This document shows, piece after piece, positions 27,969-36,455 of a stretch of DNA of 47,325 nucleotides. The stretch covers positions 1 to 47,325 of the forward strand of contig NZ_CANMKV010000034.1 in assembly GCF_947498635.1 (NCBI RefSeq), given 5' to 3'. Made by a program: the position numbers and the translations under genes. The notes under the pieces were generated by a model. It worked only from the letters and a program-made list of their open reading frames with translations, ran no database searches and had not been told where the DNA came from. Numbering within the stretch: position 1 is the stretch's first letter; each line of letters begins with the position of its first letter. This stretch comes from an uncultured Microbulbifer sp. GTDB lineage: Bacteria > Pseudomonadota > Gammaproteobacteria > Pseudomonadales > Cellvibrionaceae.

Positions 27969-30146
27969 ATGAAGAAACTGTTCACAATCCACCCGATTGC
28001 TTTATCCATCGGCCTTATTGTGGGCTCGCCTAGTGGGTTGGCTTTAGCTGCAGAGCCCATGAACAGGGGGCTTGAAGAGGTGGTAGTGACGGCTCAACTG
28101 CGCGATACCAACCTGCTCGATCTGCCAGGCAGCGTCAGTGTGATGGACGCTAGCAGTATTGAGGCGCGAGGAGCTGGCAACCTGGACCAGCTATTGAACA
28201 TGGCACCAAATGTCAACTTCTCTACTGGCGCTTCACGGGGACGCTTTATTCAGATTCGCGGTATTGGTGAGCGCAGCCAGTTTATCGACCCAGTAAATCC
28301 TTCCGTAGGTTTGGTCATTGATGGGATAGACTTCACTGGTCTTGGCCTGGCTGCCAGCACCCTGGATATCGAACAGATAGAGATCCTCCGCGGCCCTCAG
28401 GGCACCCTGTATGGTGCCAATGCCCTAGCCGGCCTGGTCAATATGCGCAGCGCCGCACCCACTTCAGAAACTACAGGCAAGGTCTCTGCCGAACTGAGTG
28501 AATATGGTGGCCACAGCCTCTCAGCCATTGGCAGCGGCAGCCTGACTGACCAGCTTGGCTTCCGTATTGCCGCCAGCGAACGAAAGTCCGATGGCTATAT
28601 GGAAAACCAGTACCTGGGCCGCGATGACACTAACAATATTGATGAGTCCGTGCTGCGTGGCAAACTGGCTTACTCACCCAGTGATGACTTACAACTCGGC
28701 CTGACACTCTTCTACCTTGATGCCGATAACGGCTACGATGCCTTCTCTTTATACAATACCCGCGAAACCCTCTCCGACAAGCCCGGTCGGGACAAGCAGG
28801 AAACCTGGGCAGGCGCTTTAACTGGGCAGTGGTCGGGTAACGAAAATTTCACTCTTGAAGCCACCCTAAGCTTTGCCAACTCCGATACCGAGTACGGATA
28901 CGATGAGGACTGGAGTTATATCGGCTTTCACCCCTGGGGTTACAGTCAAACCGATAATTACCAGCGGGACAAAGACAATACCAGCATGGATTTACGCCTG
29001 CTCTCCACCGAGGCCTCCAAACTCTTTGCAGGACGCACTAGCTGGGTACTGGGGGTTTATCATCGCCATGAACAAGAAGACCTCTTACAGGCCTCAGGAG
29101 CAACTGAAGGCACAATCACTGAATACAGCTTTTTTAGCAGTGAATTTGATACCAAAAATAGCGCAGTTTACGGACAGCTGAACACCACACTGACCGACAC
29201 CCTTAACCTGATTAGCGGGCTCCGCCTGGAAAAGCGCAGTGCAGATTACTCTGATTCCTATACGACCAAGGCAGATAGCCGTGAGGACTTGTGGGGTGGA
29301 AATATAACCCTGGAATATCATTATTCCGAAGACACTTTACTATACGCCACCGTTTCACGAGGCTACAAGACAGGGGGGGTAAACGGGGCAATCATCGCAG
29401 AGTTCGCGGATAATGTAGAAGCTTACCGTGAGATGTTCGAGTTCGATACAGAGCATTTGCTTAACTACGAACTTGGAGCCAAAGGCAATTGGCTGGATAA
29501 CCGTTTACAGGCCCAGCTAGCAGCCTTCTACCAGGATCGCAACGATGTTCAAGCCAAACAGTCACTTTTCAACCCAGAGAGTAAAAAGTTTAGAGAGTAT
29601 CTGGGCAACGCAGCGGGCGGTAAAACTTTCGGCTTTGAGGCGGAAATAAATTTCCAGGCTACGGAAACTGTACGCCTTTTCGCCTCCGCAGGATGGCTGA
29701 ACGCCGAGTTTGAAAACTTTATTAGTAGCACCCACGTAGATACGAAGAAGGACGAAGAAACCGGCACAGTGCTGCCGGTAAATCTGGATGGGCGTGATGT
29801 TGCTCATGCACCAAGCTATCAGTTCTTCACTGGCACCGAGATTGATCTCAGTGCTCACTGGGTACTGCGCCTGGAATTGGAGGGCAAGGATGAGTTTTTC
29901 TTCTCCAATAGCCACAATGAAAAATCCACTGCCTACGAATTGCTCAACGCCCGCCTCACCTACCGGGCTGACAGCTGGGAAGTCTCCCTGTGGGGTAGAA
30001 ATCTGACTAATGAGGACTATTACACAAGAGGTTTCTATTTCAGCAATGAATATGGCAACAATCCAGCCAATTTCTATGCTCCTGAACCTTACTATCAACA
30101 GGGTGAGCCTCGTATTGCCGGGGTAACCGGTACTTATACGTTCTAA
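27969..30146 (+). CDS. TonB-dependent outer-membrane receptor, predicted thiamine transporter
   Basis: The start at 27969 gives a clean signal peptide (MKKLFTIHP, hydrophobic IALSIGLIVGSPSGLALA, cleavage near AA); the longer open frame runs back through the riboswitch and is not coding. The mature N-terminus has the TonB box-like EEVVVTAQ and the plug domain (LPGSVSVMDASSIEARG, IQIRGIGER, IEILRGPQGTLYGANALAG). A ~550-residue barrel follows and ends in TGTYTF with the terminal Phe. The 725-residue length is normal. Control by a TPP riboswitch and the downstream thiamine genes identify the substrate as thiamine or a phosphate ester (the omr1 type described for marine gammaproteobacteria). An attenuator-like hairpin follows it. 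Confidence 0.93.
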   Translation: MKKLFTIHPIALSIGLIVGSPSGLALAAEPMNRGLEEVVVTAQLRDTNLLDLPGSVSVMDASSIEARGAGNLDQLLNMAPNVNFSTGASRGRFIQIRGIGERSQFIDPVNPSVGLVIDGIDFTGLGLAASTLDIEQIEILRGPQGTLYGANALAGLVNMRSAAPTSETTGKVSAELSEYGGHSLSAIGSGSLTDQLGFRIAASERKSDGYMENQYLGRDDTNNIDESVLRGKLAYSPSDDLQLGLTLFYLDADNGYDAFSLYNTRETLSDKPGRDKQETWAGALTGQWSGNENFTLEATLSFANSDTEYGYDEDWSYIGFHPWGYSQTDNYQRDKDNTSMDLRLLSTEASKLFAGRTSWVLGVYHRHEQEDLLQASGATEGTITEYSFFSSEFDTKNSAVYGQLNTTLTDTLNLISGLRLEKRSADYSDSYTTKADSREDLWGGNITLEYHYSEDTLLYATVSRGYKTGGVNGAIIAEFADNVEAYREMFEFDTEHLLNYELGAKGNWLDNRLQAQLAAFYQDRNDVQAKQSLFNPESKKFREYLGNAAGGKTFGFEAEINFQATETVRLFASAGWLNAEFENFISSTHVDTKKDEETGTVLPVNLDGRDVAHAPSYQFFTGTEIDLSAHWVLRLELEGKDEFFFSNSHNEKSTAYELLNARLTYRADSWEVSLWGRNLTNEDYYTRGFYFSNEYGNNPANFYAPEPYYQQGEPRIAGVTGTYTF

Positions 30147-30189
30147 CAGATCACTCGGTAACTAACCTAGCCGACAAACTCCGATAACT

Positions 30190-30238
30190 GCCCGTGAAAT
30201 ATTAGATACATAGCGTACCTGCTATTCACGGGCTTAAT
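30190..30238 (+). terminator. Terminator-like hairpin between the receptor and the downstream thiamine genes
   Basis: GCCCGTGAA (30190-30198) pairs with TTCACGGGC (30225-30233), followed by TTAATCT. The weak T-run suggests partial termination, giving lower expression of the following three genes than of the receptor. Confidence 0.5.
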
Positions 30239-30303
30239 CTGATTAGCTAACGAAGAATTAAGAATCGTTACCACTAGGCTCTCAGCGAATAATGGGAAAA
30301 ACT

Positions 30304-30567
30304 ATGCAACTCTCAGTAGAAATCAGCATGTACCCACTAAAAGATGAATACATCCCCAGTATTCAGGCTTTTATTGCGCGCCTGAATAGTCATTCAGACC
30401 TGAGAGTGATCACCAACACCATGAGCACTCAGGTATTTGGTGAGTATGATTTACTAATGGATATCCTAAAAATAGAAATGCGTAAATCCTACGAGCAGTT
30501 TGGACGCGCCATTTTTGTTTGTAAATTTATCGATGGCGACCTAGCCCCGGCAGAATCCCATGCATGA
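30304..30567 (+). CDS. Thiamine-binding protein, YkoF/MTH1187 family
   Basis: A small ferredoxin-like-fold protein (PF01910) that binds thiamine or its pyrimidine precursor. The 87-residue product reads MQLSVEISMYPLKDEYIPSIQAFIARLN, then LRVITNTMSTQVFGEYDLLMDIL and the IFVCKFIDGDL strand, the one-domain MTH1187 pattern. The start at 30304 follows GGGAAAAACT; an ATG at 30292 would add MGKT. It overlaps pnuT by 8 bases. Acting in the cytoplasm (no signal peptide), it may hand over or sense the vitamin; that role is inference from the operon. Confidence 0.88.
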   Translation: MQLSVEISMYPLKDEYIPSIQAFIARLNSHSDLRVITNTMSTQVFGEYDLLMDILKIEMRKSYEQFGRAIFVCKFIDGDLAPAESHA

Positions 30568-31225
30568 CCCCGAGCTTCTTGAAATTATTCGCACCTCAAT
30601 TACAGCCATGTCCCTGTGGGAAGTTGCAGCAGTTATTCTGGCCCTCACCTACCTGTTACTGGCGATGCGCGAGAAAATCAGCTGCTGGTATGCCGCATTC
30701 GCCAGTACCGCAATCTATTTGGTTTTATTCTGGGATGTCAGCCTGCTGATGGAGTCCGCACTTCAGATTTTCTATCTGGTCATGGCTGTTTATGGCTGGT
30801 GGCAATGGCGCCACCACAAGGATAAAAAGAAAGATCTTAAGATTCACCGGTGGAGACTGCAAACCCACTTAATAGTGTTCAGTGGTATTGCCATACTAAC
30901 CCTGGTATTCGGTTATCTGCTAGATAACTTTACCAGCGCCGCGCTACCCTATCTCGATTCCTTCACCACGCTTGGAGCGGTGGTTACCACCTTTATGGTT
31001 ACGCGCAAGGTGTTGGAAAACTGGATCTACTGGATTGTAGTGGATGGAGCCTCCATTTATCTCTACCTGGATAGAGGACTCTACCTTACGGCGCTGCTAT
31101 TTTTACTCTATGTGGTACTGGTGATCATTGGCTTCTTCCAATGGAAAGCGATCTATAACAAACAAAGCCTTACTGCACCAGTAGGATTAACCCCTGAAAA
31201 TAGCGGCCTAGCTTCCGATGCCTAG
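30560..31225 (+). CDS. pnuT: PnuT thiamine permease (PnuC family)
   Basis: An inner-membrane facilitator of the PnuC vitamin family. The 221-residue product shows about seven hydrophobic spans, the motif VYGWWQWRHHK near residue 77-87 and the C-terminal family signature ENWIYWIVVDGASIYLYLDRGLYLTALLFLLYV (about 153-185), with GFFQWKAIY at the end. PnuC homologues move nicotinamide riboside; members regulated by TPP riboswitches and linked to thiamine genes are PnuT. Start overlaps the thiamine-binding gene by 8 bases, stop overlaps the kinase gene by 8 bases. Transport is thought to be driven by intracellular phosphorylation, which the next gene would supply. Confidence 0.93.
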   Translation: MHDPELLEIIRTSITAMSLWEVAAVILALTYLLLAMREKISCWYAAFASTAIYLVLFWDVSLLMESALQIFYLVMAVYGWWQWRHHKDKKKDLKIHRWRLQTHLIVFSGIAILTLVFGYLLDNFTSAALPYLDSFTTLGAVVTTFMVTRKVLENWIYWIVVDGASIYLYLDRGLYLTALLFLLYVVLVIIGFFQWKAIYNKQSLTAPVGLTPENSGLASDA

Positions 31226-32114
31226 CAGCTGGGACCCTACTGATGGCGCGCTTAGCCCAAGTACCGTTATTCCCAGTGACTGGCGCCTGTGGAGCGAGTC
31301 CAGGCCACTTTTTGTCCGACCGATGACCGGTGGACTGACTAATCGAACCTATCTGATCTCATCAGGGGAAGCGCTGTTAGTACTTCGCCATAACTCCCCG
31401 CTTAGCCAATCTCTCGACCTCGACCGGGCAACCGAAGCCCAGGTCCTCGATAGAGCCACCCATGCCGGACTGTGCGCCCCCCTTGTCTACTGCGACCCTC
31501 AACACGAATACCTGGTAACACGATTTATTCAGGGCCAGCCCTGGCATAAACAGAGACCTGGCGCTATAGAACGGCTCGCCAGGCTACTCAACAGAATACA
31601 CGCTCTACCCCCGGTCAACAGCCAACTCGGCATCGAACAAAAGGCTGAAAACTATTGGCCATCCATTAGTACTCAAGCCGATTTTTATTCGCTTCTTGCG
31701 CGCTTGCGCAGCGCGCTATCCAGCAGTATTCGTACTGTCGAAGATTATAGAGAAGGCTCTTGCCTCTGCCATAATGACCTAACCAAAGAAAACCTAATAG
31801 AAAGCACTGACGAGAAGCTTATCGCTATCGACTGGGAATATGCTTCTATGGGGGATCACTATTATGACCTTGCCGCATTGGTCGAAGAACATCAATTATC
31901 TCCTGTGCAACAACAACAGTTGCTCTCTAGCTATCTCCAGCGCCCGCTCAACAGGGATGACTGGCGGCGATTGCTTCATTGGCGCCTGATCTACAAATAT
32001 CTTTGTGTGCTTTGGCATGCGGTGCAGTGGAGCACAAAAAAGGATCGCACAGACCCAGGGGCAATTAACACTCAATGCCAAACATTGTTACAGTTGATTC
32101 CACTTAGCCATTAA
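31218..32114 (+). CDS. Aminoglycoside/choline-kinase-fold phosphotransferase, predicted thiamine kinase
   Basis: A cytoplasmic APH-fold kinase (ThiK type), predicted to phosphorylate thiamine to thiamine monophosphate and trap it. The 298-residue product has the nucleotide-loop MTGGLTNRTYLI (~35-46), the lysine-equivalent strand LLVLRHN, the Brenner catalytic motif CHNDLTKENLI (~188-198) and the metal-binding IDWEYASMGDHYYDLA (~207-222). Choline kinase is an alternative by sequence alone, but the overlap with pnuT and riboswitch control favour thiamine. I leave the symbol open because the family includes several specificities. Last gene of the unit. Confidence 0.88.
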   Translation: MPSSWDPTDGALSPSTVIPSDWRLWSESRPLFVRPMTGGLTNRTYLISSGEALLVLRHNSPLSQSLDLDRATEAQVLDRATHAGLCAPLVYCDPQHEYLVTRFIQGQPWHKQRPGAIERLARLLNRIHALPPVNSQLGIEQKAENYWPSISTQADFYSLLARLRSALSSSIRTVEDYREGSCLCHNDLTKENLIESTDEKLIAIDWEYASMGDHYYDLAALVEEHQLSPVQQQQLLSSYLQRPLNRDDWRRLLHWRLIYKYLCVLWHAVQWSTKKDRTDPGAINTQCQTLLQLIPLSH

Positions 32115-32323
32115 CAAACCTATGTTGCCGCATTACAGTAAATTTCTGTCAACGCAAAGAAAGCGTGTACGCTAAACCTACTACGCCTATACCCCCTTCA
32201 GTAAGTATTTTCCATTCAAACGCCCCAGAATGGTATTGACCAGCCAAGACCCTGCAATCATATAATCACTGCGGACCAAATCGATTGATTATTCACTCCA
32301 ACGAATATAAGGATATACGCATC

Positions 32324-32785
32324 ATGGCCAGAGCCCTCATTACACTTCTGCTCCTTCTGGCGACAACCAGCAGCTACGCCGAAAAAAGACCCGAGGCTTT
32401 TAGAACGATCGACAAGCTTTTTGCCGCTATGTCCAAGTTTGACCACCAGAAAATGCGAAGCACCGTTACCGATTCTTTCATTCTTTTGGAGCATGGCGAA
32501 ATCTGGACAATCGATGACCTTGTTAAAGTCGTAAAACCTTCAGGCTATACCAGAACCAATTACTTCAGCATCATCAACTACGAACAGCAGGGTGATCTGC
32601 TCACCATTAACTACTGGAATAAAGCTAACTTCACCCAGAAAGGCGCCAGCGAGGAAGTTATATGGCTGGAGAGTGCGGTACTTGCCAAGGTCGAGGGGGA
32701 TTGGCTACTCGCCCAAATGCATTCCACCCGGCTTCCCGCAGGTAAAACACCCGATAAAGTCAACTTTATTGAGCAAAGGTTATAA
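32324..32785 (+). CDS. Secreted NTF2-like protein
   Basis: The start at 32324 follows AAGGATATACGCATC and gives a signal peptide (MARALITLLLLLATTSSYAE, cleavage after YA). The mature ~135 residues fit the DUF4440/SnoaL-like NTF2 fold: AFRTIDKLFAAMSKFDHQKMRSTVTDSFILLEHGEIWTIDDLVK (in blocks), NYEQQGDLLTINYWNKA, and the EGDWLLAQMHSTRLPAG end. Periplasmic or secreted location is predicted. No partner is evident; it stands 200 bases after the thiamine unit. Third NTF2-like protein in the window. Confidence 0.8.
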   Translation: MARALITLLLLLATTSSYAEKRPEAFRTIDKLFAAMSKFDHQKMRSTVTDSFILLEHGEIWTIDDLVKVVKPSGYTRTNYFSIINYEQQGDLLTINYWNKANFTQKGASEEVIWLESAVLAKVEGDWLLAQMHSTRLPAGKTPDKVNFIEQRL

Positions 32786-32951
32786 CCCACCTGTAAATTA
32801 AAAGGGCGGTCTTGTCGTTCACTCTGGTGTCCGCTTTTAAGACCATTGCGGATACCACCGTTTTACAACTTTTCCCTCTCTCCCAGGGCATCATGTAAAA
32901 TATGCGACCACAATACGACACATTGCGTTGAATACCCCAGGAGACCGCCCC

Positions 32952-33395
32952 ATGAAGCTCAAAGTGTACCTTTCCGGTGAAATCCATTCTGACTGGAGAA
33001 CCCAAATCATCGAGGGTTGTAAGCGCCAGGAACTGAATATCACCTTTTCATCCGCCGTTACCGAGCACGATGCCAGTGATGCCGCCGGTGACGGCCTTGG
33101 TGAAGAATCCACCTCTTTTTGGCGGGATCATAAGTCGGCCAAAGTCAATGCTATTCGAATCAAGCACGCCATTGAGAGTTGTGACCTGGCCATCATTCGC
33201 TTTGGTGAGAAATACAAGCAGTGGAATGCCGCCTTCGATGCAGGCTACTGTGCGGCCTTGGGAAAACCGTACATCACTTTGCACGATGAATCCCTAGTAC
33301 ATGCCCTGAAAGAAGTAGATGGTTCAGCCCAAGCCTGGGCACAGAACCCTGGGCAAATAGTCGACATCCTAAAATACCTCACCACCCAGGTCTAA
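32952..33395 (+). CDS. ytoQ: YtoQ-family protein
   Basis: The start at 32952 (MKLKVYLSGEIHSDWR) matches the family; an upstream ATG at 32928 is less likely. The 147-residue product contains the conserved SGEIHSDWRTQI, FSSAVTEHDASDAAGDGLG, FWRDHKSAKVNAIRIKH (in blocks), IIRFGEKYKQWNAAFDAGYCAALGKPYITLH and WAQNPGQIVDIL. It resembles a nucleoside 2-deoxyribosyltransferase-like fold, but the function of YtoQ is unknown. It is single and followed by an inverted repeat. Confidence 0.9.
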   Translation: MKLKVYLSGEIHSDWRTQIIEGCKRQELNITFSSAVTEHDASDAAGDGLGEESTSFWRDHKSAKVNAIRIKHAIESCDLAIIRFGEKYKQWNAAFDAGYCAALGKPYITLHDESLVHALKEVDGSAQAWAQNPGQIVDILKYLTTQV

Positions 33396-33407
33396 TAGCA
33401 AGTTCCA

Positions 33408-33434
33408 CCAACGCCGGTCAAAAGCCGGCGTTGG
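33408..33434 (+). terminator. Hairpin after ytoQ
   Basis: CCAACGCCGG, loop TCAAAAG, CCGGCGTTGG: a perfect 10-bp stem 12 bases past the stop. The following T-run is poor. Confidence 0.6.
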
Positions 33435-33679
33435 CTCATAATATACATTTGATAAACTGCCCTGACCTATCTACGCCAAACTGACTTCACTGATTAATCC
33501 TGCGAGGTAAAGATTTCTCTGCACTACCTAGCTTATAATTTATAATTATACGACAAATATACAAGTCGGTAACGGGAAACTGACTTGCTAGGCTATAAAA
33601 CAACGAAACATATAATTAAAACCAGAAGCCGCACCTGAAAAAAGTGTGAAATTAACACCGACATAAAATATATTTTTAA

Positions 33680-34398
33680 TCAAATCAAGATGACATTATC
33701 CCTACGGTAATAGGGGCTATTGGGGCTGTATTTAATGGTGCTGCCTACGATGCAAAGCTTACCGCAAATAAATGTGGCCAGTACCTTCAGAATTCGAAGA
33801 GCACAAATCAGAAACTCCTCAATAATAGTTTTTCACTCTACTATGCCCCCAGCTATCTCATCGATGAATTAGGGGTATGGCAAACAGGAGCCCAGAAACT
33901 CGCAGGCCCCAATGCCGGACCCCGTGAGCTGGCCCGCCTGCTATATAAATCACTACCTTGGGACGAGAGAGATGAAACCTTAAAGCATCATTGGTATGTT
34001 TTCGGAGAGGGTGCCAAAATGCTTCACCGCACCTTGAAGGAGTTTAAACAGATAGCCGGGGGAAAAAACTACAACAGCACTGCTTTTATTTTGTCAGCCC
34101 AAAAGAAAATCTAGGCCTGCTGATGCAGGAATTGCAGGCTGTAGGAGCACAGACTAAAGAGACCAGTTACAAATATAACCAGAAAGATATAGTCAGCACG
34201 GTACATCAATTAAAAGATACTAATAGTGCAGTAAGCGGCATGGAACAAATGAAAGCTTCGTGGACTAAGTTCTACAAGGACACTCAAGCTCTTGATCAGT
34301 ATTACCAAAATGATTATATAGGCAGAGGTGATAGTAATCGTACTTTTTCGCAGGCAGTTAGGCATATTACCAGCACAATTAAAAGTGGATGGGGTTAA
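33680..34398 (+). pseudogene. Frameshifted, 5'-truncated effector-like gene
   Basis: One frame is open from 33680 with no start codon and reads DDIIPTVIGAIGAVF, NGAAYDAKLTANKCG, LYYAPSYLIDELG, HHWYVFGEGAKML and FKQIAGGK before a stop at 34112. The +1/-1 frame then continues the same kind of sequence: FYFVSPKENLGLLMQELQ, then YNQKDIVSTVHQLKDTN to the stop at 34398. A G5A6 run at 34058-34068 is the likely slip site. The beginning 'IGAIGAVFNG' is hydrophobic, as often seen next to secretion-related N-terminal domains of type VI or polymorphic-toxin effectors. I do not recognise the family. An intact gene follows 2 bases later and could be its immunity partner. Confidence 0.6.
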
Positions 34399-34400
34399 CA

Positions 34401-35228
34401 ATGGCTCAAGTGGATTCACTGGACTTAGATCGCCCTATTATCGAACAGCTTGATGCTATCTACTGGCTGCCATTTAATGCACTACCTGTACACCACTACA
34501 ACTTAGGTGACTGGCATTTGTCATTTACAGGGAGACCGGAACTGCAAATCTACGTCGACTGTAATTATGCGCCGTATAGTACACCAATTGACAATGAAGA
34601 AAGCTACCCAAGATTTTCTGGTGGGCAACCCCTATGGGACAGCAAAAGTCCTTACATTTGGCTTACACTCCAGCCCATTAGGAACGCTTGTAGTGTTGAG
34701 GTCGGGCCTGATGATGCCTGGGTTGTTGGGTCTGCCGTGTTTGAACTTCGGGTGATCCAAGTGCGAGAACCATCCAAATCTGGAGTATTTGATTTATCTG
34801 ACCACAATCAGATAAAACATTTTATATTTAACAAGCATAAAAGTGACTTAGATTATTTTCAGAAATTGGGGCGCAAGGATTACTTCAGTGCCTGGAGTCT
34901 CGACGAAATCCAAGAATACAAAATCAAGGGGCGGAACTGGTACGAAATAATTGACGGAAATTTAGGCGTAAATTGGTGTTTCAACTTTTATACCCATTTA
35001 TCAGATAGACACCTTCTACATATTGCCTATGAACCCAGCCAGTTCTGGCCTCCATATCATATTCCCAGCGAAAAAGCTTTAAGTATAAGCAAATCTCCTT
35101 TGTGGGACTTTATGGATAATTTAGAGCTTTCAAAAATGGAAGAAGGCAGCCAGGTTGTAACCGGCACCATAGAACGAGAAACGACTAGTTCCTGGGTGGA
35201 AGACACAGAGGGTCTGGAAGGCTGGTGA
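34401..35228 (+). CDS. Unknown protein, possible immunity partner of the upstream effector-like remnant
   Basis: The start at 34401 follows GGATGGGGTTAACA and lies 2 bases after the end of the frameshifted gene, a spacing typical of effector-immunity pairs. The 275-residue product has no signal peptide or membrane segment. It is rich in aromatic residues (IYWLPFNALPVHHYNLGDWHLSF, SPYIWLTLQPIRN in blocks). A later part reads IKGRNWYEIIDGNLG and FYTHLSDRHLLHIAYEPSQFWPP, reminiscent of cytoplasmic proteins encoded beside type VI effectors ('R-x-W ... tpLtDr-hyLs'). The end is acidic. No family is named with confidence; the immunity role is inference from position. Confidence 0.75.
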   Translation: MAQVDSLDLDRPIIEQLDAIYWLPFNALPVHHYNLGDWHLSFTGRPELQIYVDCNYAPYSTPIDNEESYPRFSGGQPLWDSKSPYIWLTLQPIRNACSVEVGPDDAWVVGSAVFELRVIQVREPSKSGVFDLSDHNQIKHFIFNKHKSDLDYFQKLGRKDYFSAWSLDEIQEYKIKGRNWYEIIDGNLGVNWCFNFYTHLSDRHLLHIAYEPSQFWPPYHIPSEKALSISKSPLWDFMDNLELSKMEEGSQVVTGTIERETTSSWVEDTEGLEGW

Positions 35229-35358
35229 ACCATTGTAGTTGGCGGGCCTCGTCAAGATAGCTCCCATATTGCCATGATATGAAATAGGGAAAGCAAAATT
35301 TCTAGCATCCCCCACTGCCTATCAACGAAAGTTGCGCAGTGGTAATTACACTCCCCTA

Positions 35359-35399
35359 GTATCGTGCGTGGTGCTATTGAAGGACACCACACACGATAC
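35359..35399. terminator. Long imperfect hairpin between convergent genes
   Basis: GTATCGTGCGTGGTG (35359-35373) and CACCACACACGATAC (35385-35399) form a 15-bp stem with one C-A mismatch and an 11-base loop. It lies between convergent genes (stops at 35228 and 35448), so it probably ends transcription from one or both sides. There is no T-run of note. Confidence 0.5.
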
Positions 35400-35447
35400 G
35401 GTAGAGCTTTGATAATCAGGTCAGCGGATTACCAACCTTTAAATGGT

Positions 35448-36455
35448 TTAAGCACTTAGCGATTCACCGAGTAAAAGAACTTTACCATTTCGCTCCCCCG
35501 CGGCGGCCGCTTTGACAGCATCCTTTATATCCTTCAGAGCGTATGTCGCGTGGATAGGTGCGGATAACTTCCCCTCTGCAACTAGCTTGGTAATAGTTCC
35601 AAACACTTCCATTTGTCGTTCAGGAGAAGCCGCGCCAAACCATTTCGCCAACCAGAATCCACGCACGGTAATATCTTTAAAAATGATGACTCCAGGCGCG
35701 AGAAGACAGGGCTCTCCACTCAGGGCACCATAGTTCACCAGCGTGGCCCCTTCACAAAGGGCTTCTCCCAATCGAGCGGTAGCCATCCCCCCAACGGCAT
35801 CGATGCCCAGTCGAATCTCAGCGCCATCGGTTGCAGCGCTTACTCTTTTAGCGAGACTTTCCCCTTCCTGCTCACCATCCACAAGTACTACGTCTGCACC
35901 CGCTTCCAGCATGGGTTCAATTAGAGAAGCCCTGCGCACAACATTCACTACCTTGAGCCCGCGAATTTTAGCCAAGCTCGTCAGATAGGTTCCCACCGCA
36001 GAATTCGCAGCGTTTTGGATCACCCAATCCCCCTCTTTCAGATCGACAAACTCACTGAGCAACAGGTAAGCCGTGGGAGGGTTAATCGAAATCATAGAGA
36101 GTTGCATGGGGTCTACTTCGTTTGGCAGTGGTATTAGCCCTTGAGCATCCGCCACCATATGCGTAGCCCAAGTGCCACTGCCAATTGGTAAAAGCACAGT
36201 TTGGCCTATCTCTGGCCCAGTAACATTTGGTCCATGCGCAACCACCTTGGCGATCCCCTCGTTTCCGCCTATCGCGGGTAGTGGCGGCAACATGCCATAT
36301 TCACCCGTCAGGGTAAGCACGTCCGAGGGATTAATGGGTGTAGCCAGCATTTCCAACAACACCTGCCCCTCTTCCAGCTCCGGCTCGTTAAATGAAACCG
36401 CCTCGATCACATCTTGCGGCACCGGGCCGCGCTCACGATATTCAGCCTTTAGCAT
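35448..36455 (-). CDS. MDR-family enoyl reductase-like protein (MECR/ETR type)
   Basis: The start at 36455 follows AAGGAAATAGTGAC. The 335-residue product is a zinc-free medium-chain dehydrogenase/reductase. It has MLATPINPSDVLTLTGEYG (~35-53), the LPAIGGNEGIAKVVAHG block, then NPPTAYLLLSEFVDLKEGDWVIQNAANSAVGTYLTSLAKIRGLKVVNVVRR (blocks with the NADPH-binding turn). Later come GIDAVGGMATARL and YGALSGEP. The 'INPSD', 'NPPTAY' and 'QNAANSAVG' phrases match 2-enoyl-thioester reductases of the mitochondrial MECR/Etr1 type. It probably reduces trans-2-enoyl-CoA/ACP or a related enone; the substrate is unproven. Confidence 0.9.
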   Translation of the reverse strand: MLKAEYRERGPVPQDVIEAVSFNEPELEEGQVLLEMLATPINPSDVLTLTGEYGMLPPLPAIGGNEGIAKVVAHGPNVTGPEIGQTVLLPIGSGTWATHMVADAQGLIPLPNEVDPMQLSMISINPPTAYLLLSEFVDLKEGDWVIQNAANSAVGTYLTSLAKIRGLKVVNVVRRASLIEPMLEAGADVVLVDGEQEGESLAKRVSAATDGAEIRLGIDAVGGMATARLGEALCEGATLVNYGALSGEPCLLAPGVIIFKDITVRGFWLAKWFGAASPERQMEVFGTITKLVAEGKLSAPIHATYALKDIKDAVKAAAAGERNGKVLLLGESLSA

